64,000 nucleotides of DNA, taken from assembly GCF_029407905.1 (NCBI RefSeq), contig NC_073635.1, positions 35,145,501 to 35,209,500 of the forward strand, read 5' to 3'. The notes beneath the pieces are model-generated. The model was given only the letters and a program-made list of their open reading frames with translations, was not told where the DNA came from and searched no databases. The position numbers were made by a program, and so were the translations under genes. This stretch comes from Bubalus kerabau. Its lineage: Eukaryota; Chordata; Mammalia; Artiodactyla; Bovidae. Positions 47,476-64,000 of this stretch are shown here, one piece after another. How positions within the stretch are numbered: the stretch's first letter is position 1; the number at the start of each line of letters is the position of its first letter.

Positions 47476-50400
47476 TCATTGTAACTGGTATTTCTTGAGA
47501 AATAGTTCCTTGAAAATCAAACTTAATATCTTCCTGTATTAAGGTTTGACATGCTGTGCATATGTGTGTTTATTGGAAATACTAGGTTAGAACTTTCGTA
47601 TATATTTTATACTGGAATTTTAAGGGGTTTCTTTTTATGATTGAGTATGAAGTACTTGATATATACTCAGTTTATTAGGTGCTTGTTGATTTTGTTAAGA
47701 GTTGATTTTATTTCACCTTTTTAGGGAATGTGATTAGTTGACATTTATAATTTTTGTTGTTGTTCAGTTGCTAAATTGTATCTGACTCCTTGCAACCCCC
47801 CCATGGACTGCAGCATGCCAGGTTTCCCTGGCCTCCCCTATCTCCTGGAACTGGCTCAAATTCATGTCCATTGAGTCATGATGCTGTCCAACCATCTCAT
47901 CTTCTGTCGCCCCCTTCTCCTTTTGCCTTCAATATTTTCCAGCATCAGGGTCTTTTCCAATGAGTTGACTCTTTGCATCACGTGGCCAAAGTATTGGAAC
48001 TTCAACATATGTGATACACATATGTATTTGGAAATATATGAAATAGAATTATTCTGTAGTAGAGGCTGGATGGATGCTGACCTTGCTTCAGGGAAGGGCT
48101 GTGTGCTGGGGCTAGTTCACACCTGAGCCCTAACAGGTGGGTGATGTTCTTCTTATACCTGAGGCACAAGTTTTCAAACCCTACACACCAAGCTTGGGGT
48201 TCTCTGTCCCGGGGACCCCCAAATTCTGGGTCTCCAGCTATCTGGGACTTTTAAGTTATTGCTACTTTAAAACTCAGATTCAACACTTGGAATGTATTTT
48301 ATTGCTTTTGGATATTAAAATGTACACAGAACATTTTTGCCTTTGTGATAGTTGTTGTAGTTGGAGTTTTGTGTTTTTTCTGGACTTCCTTTAACAGAAA
48401 AATTATAGGTCTGCAGTCCTTTCCATGAAGCCCTTGCATACAAATGTATTTCAGAATTTGGATTTTAGAAAGTTAATACCACTGCGTATAAACTGGGTTT
48501 AATGAGGCTTTTCCATTGGGGGTGGGGGTTGGGCCACTCCCTTTAATTAAACACAGTGAAACCATGAACACCCACCCACCCTAAAATACACAGACTTGAG
48601 AAACAGCCTCATCTAAACTTAGATCAGGTTTTGCTGCCCAGAGTTTACAGCAGATGGATTTGGGAAGTTTTCATTATTTGAAACTTTTAGATTTTGAAGT
48701 TCAGGGTAAGGAATTTTGGACCCGAAGAATTTTTTTAATTATTATTATTATTTTATGCCTTTTACCCTATTTTGTTTTTCTTATTAAAAGGAAACTGGAG
48801 ACTGCCAACTGGTGTGTGAGCAGCTGCTCCTGGGGAGAGGGTTGGAACAGGCCTTCTGCCCATGGAGACGGGCTCTGTGCTGCCCTGTGGGCAGGAGGCC
48901 CAAGTGGTCCGCAGCCGCCAGCGGGGAACAGGTGAAGGCCCAAGAATGATGCTGGGAAGACATTCACGTAGCGTTTAGTCAAATAAAGAGTAGTTGACAG
49001 GTTAGCTTTGGGGACCAGTGGGTGTCCTTCCATCAGTGCCAGTTGACATCTATGTCCTTCAGCGTTTTGTCGACCTCAAGGATAAGAGAGTAGAGAATGG
49101 CAAGTAGATGAGACTTAGCTAGTCATGTATTGCTCAGGGTTCCACCAGAGCCTGGAGCCAGTGGGAGACATGCAGACACCACGTGGGAAGAGGTCTCCTT
49201 CCAGGAGTTGACCAGCCATCGGGGCCAGAGTCCATGCCCGCAGGATGCCCACCCATGAGCAGGAGCTGGAGCTTCCTAACTGCGGGTGGAGTTTCCTAAA
49301 CCCCTGACTTCTAGAGCTTCTCCACTGATCTTGTTTTGCCACATTTGGTCTAAAGTGTCATCAGTCCTCCATTGGTTAGGAAGCTAGTCCCAGGCCTGTG
49401 CTGTCAAGGCATGGGAGAGCCTGGGGGGACATGGATACCAGAGCCAACGTGAGTTACATTTTATTTAAAAAGAGGAACCACGTGCTTAAAATCTCTGCTT
49501 CTTTCTCTTGTGTTTGTTAAGGCCCTGGATACAAAGCCCAGGACAAAAACTGAAGCTACTGACTATTCAGCAGCTCAAAATTCACTTTCTACTCCGTGCC
49601 CTTCTTACCCTCTTATTCCACCTGCTTGTTTATGCCCAACCCAAAGTTCACTTGGTTTTCAAACCACAGCCAGCATGCAGTGGCAGTTACAGAGAAGACT
49701 GAAGCCCAGTGAGCCGTGACGTGTTAGATCAGGGAATGGTGGGGACAAACGGTACAAGCAACTGGGCCTCGCGGGCTTCATGCTGGGGATGGCTCTGCTC
49801 TTCAGAAGGGCTCCCACCCTGTCCCCCATGAGCAGAGACTGACCGGGGGGTGCCCGAGGAGGGAACCTGAGCCCTGTAGGAGCTGTGGAGCCTGTGAGGG
49901 GGTTGAGACGTTCACATTTGCTCCACTGAAAGGTCTTAGCAAGTCTAGTTTGCTGCAAATCTAACTTTACTATTAAAGCTGACATTTTGATCTTCATTTT
50001 TTTGACTTGTGTCTGTTCTCAGTCAGTTCGGAAATTGGAAAAGAAATAAAGACTGTTTTTCAAGGTCCCTAAAGTATCAGCCAATAGTCAGTGGTCGCAA
50101 CCACTTGGTGTGTAGTGCTCTCTGTGTATGTGCCTCGTTGTGGGTGCTCCTAGCACGGCCTTGCCCCTTCAGTGGATATCTAAACTACACTGTATAATGT
50201 ACTTAAGAAGGTAGGTTTATGCAGTACAGTCTAGAATACAGCCCATCTGAAAGTCTGTGTTGTAACCAAGGAGAAATTCCTCATCACTCTGGAGAATGCA
50301 GCTAGAAACAAAAGTTTGGATTTACACCTTTTGTTTAAAATGTTTATTCCCCGTCCTTTGATTCTTTTTTTTTTTTTGACTTTGCTTTATCATCGACATC

Positions 50401-51554
50401 ATTTTTTTGGACATGTACACACATTTTATGAGAACCCATCTACATCAATTGGGTTGGAAGACTTTTTTCCCTGCACAAACATGGTATAAGAGAGTAAATA
50501 TGACACAAAAATGACAACACTACTATGACAACAGGAGCGTCACAGCCAGAAAGCAGACATTAATTCTAAAAATCAGGACTTAACTAAATGGAAAAGGCAA
50601 ATACTTATTTAAATAATCTAAGTCCCCACCCTCCCAATACCCTGAAACTAGGAGTGTTATATTCAGAGTTGAGTTTGCTCTTAACTGATCAGGACACACC
50701 GTATTTTTAAAATTTTAATTTGTATTTTATTTTGTATTAATAATTTCAAATGTTTATAATACCAGTGATTTAAATATTAAGAAACTGTTAGGAGTGGGTT
50801 GCATTAACACCTTGTTAAGACAGCATTAGAAATAAAGACCACTTTTCTCTCAGTTCTGAGATTGTGGGAAATGAAACGGATGTTGTATTTCTAGTCATAA
50901 ATCCTTTAATGGGAAGGTTGCAGTGCTGTTGGTCCCACCACGTCTTGTGCCATGTGGGGATTCTAATGGGAACGATCAGTAAAACAGACATCAAAACCAA
51001 CACCTGGCCTTCGGTGTGATGAAGGCATTCTACCGTGTAAGTAAAACCACAAAACCAGAGCATTCATGGGTTCAGTGTGTGCGTCCACCATATTCATATA
51101 CAGATCACACAGCCAAGGATGGCAACTGTGAGCAGTGACTTGGTGACGCGCCACTCCACCCCCGGTCCCTCAGCTCTCCTGTGAGGTGAGCATGCGGGCT
51201 GGGCAGCGGCGAGCCCCCACCAGCTCATGGGGCCATCTTGGTGGATGACAAAACTCCCCTTGACTTTAGTTTCTCCACCTTTCATATAGGCATCAGCCCG
51301 TCTGTGCAGGTATCAGGTAAACAGGTGATGCAGGGGCAGTGAGACACAGATCAAAGTTTTCCAAAGTGGAAACTGATGTTGAAATGTTAGGGTCCAGTTG
51401 AGTTTAATTTTAGTAGATACTGAGTGACCTGTGACTTGACTCATCTGAACCTTTTTTTTTTTTTTTTAATCACCAGCAACTGGGGGAAAAACAGTACTGA
51501 ACTCAAAAAGAGTTCTGAGGATTAAAGAAAGTAACACACATGGTGAAGTCTATG
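47476..51554. other. Intergenic space between convergent SACS and SGCG
   Basis: About 4 kb containing one BovB fragment (47757-48006) and otherwise no repeat I can name. A GC-rich block at about 48785-48935 ends in a donor-like GGGAACAG|GTGAAG. A T-run near 50366-50378 and AT-rich DNA at 50700-50780 are also present. No gene is supported. Confidence 0.5.
47757..48006 (-). mobile_element. BovB LINE 3' end, antisense
   Basis: Phrases 'ttgttcagttgctaaattgt', 'catgtccattgagtcatgat' and 'gtggccaaagtattggaac' are the BovB 3' terminus in antisense, severely 5'-truncated. Confidence 0.8.
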
Positions 51555-52161
51555 AAAAATGTAGGTTGATTTTTATTGCTTATGGACTATATAAAGAAAC
51601 ATGATCAGTTGTGTACAATTTACTCCCTGACCACATTCTGAAAGACTAATCAATCTGAACATCCCTTTAAAACTTGAAGATTTTCTTCTGAAACCAGACA
51701 CACTTTGTGTTGAAATGAATACAGCTCCTGCAGGATTGAGTGACACAGTGGAAAATGTCAGAGAACTCTGGGGCACCTGGGCAGGACTAAGACTACTCTC
51801 ATGGGAGGTCAGAGGTCCCCAGCTGAGCATCACGCATCCATGCATCCATTCCACACAGCAGCCCGACATCCCATCACAGACTGACACACATAGGACAGGG
51901 AAAGTCACATTGGTTATGATGGCAACGAGCCCATCTGGTGGGATCAACACTTCTTCTGATCCTTGGACTTCTGTGTCTAAGGTCCACTCTGGGATCACAG
52001 AGTTTCATGGGAACATTTTCAGTCGTACGTTTGAGCTCCTTTCAAACTCCCACATGCAAACTCAGCTCACTGTTGTTGAGTGGCTCCTGCTGGGAAGGCT
52101 GAGGTCTGCACTGCTGAGCATACCGAGACACAGAAGGTGCTCCCTGGGCGATGCCGATGGT
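51555..52161 (-). other. SGCG: SGCG 3' UTR
   Basis: It runs from the SGCG stop (minus strand) to just past the poly(A) signal, about 600 bp. It has no transposon that I recognise. The end is inferred from the signal. Confidence 0.7.
51573..51578 (-). terminator. SGCG: SGCG poly(A) signal
   Basis: AATAAA on the minus strand (TTTATT on plus), about 585 bp after the stop codon. Confidence 0.7.
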
Positions 52162-63807
<11,646 letters not shown>

Positions 63808-64000
63808 CTAAAGAATTAATTAACACAGCTTATTATAAAGTGTTCACTCTGCAGTGTTACAGACTCCACTTTTACATATGCTGTCACGCACTAGTACCAC
63901 ATCACTAAACATTTAGGATTTGTCACCAATAGTTTATTTTTTTTAACTCTATGATTAAATTTTAAGTCTTAACCCTAAATCTTATTAAAATTAATTTAGG
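63808..64000. other. SGCG intron, truncated by the window end
   Basis: AT-rich; no feature seen. Confidence 0.7.

Overview
This is nuclear DNA from a ruminant, most likely a bovid. It carries Bov-tA/BOV-A2 tRNA-Glu SINEs, BovB (RTE) LINEs, bovine-type L1 3' ends and CHR-type SINEs, all typical of pecoran genomes, and its genes are interrupted by GT-AG introns. Two protein-coding genes can be read, placed tail to tail. They are SACS (sacsin, complete coding region, + strand) and SGCG (gamma-sarcoglycan, last four coding exons, - strand). I recall the same neighbours and orientation from human chromosome 13q12.

Layout: 1-4760 is upstream intergenic DNA built mainly of SINE, L1 and L2 pieces. 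4770-5760 is a CpG island with about eleven GGGCGG boxes; it is the SACS promoter and ends in the start-codon exon at 5451. SACS then runs through nine coding exons: 5451-5461, 5527-5677, 13201-13288, 14380-14465, 15129-15240, 19301-19447, 21414-22896, 23407-23498 and 34604-46161. Every junction keeps the reading frame, giving 13,728 nt including the stop, or 4575 residues. The last exon carries 11.56 kb of uninterrupted coding sequence. The 3' UTR ends near a poly(A) signal at 47452. About 4 kb of intergenic DNA follows, and then SGCG is entered from its 3' end: poly(A) signal at 51573-51578 and exons at 52162-52335, 54532-54655, 62326-62398 and 63688-63807. Its first exons lie beyond 64000.

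Sacsin is a giant chaperone-like protein with an N-terminal ubiquitin-like domain, three large repeats that each start with an Hsp90-type ATPase fold, a J domain (HPDK at residues 4333-4336) and a C-terminal HEPN domain. Its loss causes the ataxia ARSACS. Gamma-sarcoglycan is a subunit of the muscle sarcoglycan-dystrophin complex, and its loss causes limb-girdle dystrophy. Nothing suggests a functional link; their closeness is positional.

I found no new system of genes. The points worth a second look are structural: a 65-bp intron just after the start codon; a uORF; a G-rich repeat tract at the start of intron 2; a CpG-rich, strongly GC-shifted exon 7; a 98%-identical 153-bp duplication flanking exon 5; three copies of one target site around a SINE and a 5'-inverted BovB; and a contrast in intron structure between the three sacsin repeats.
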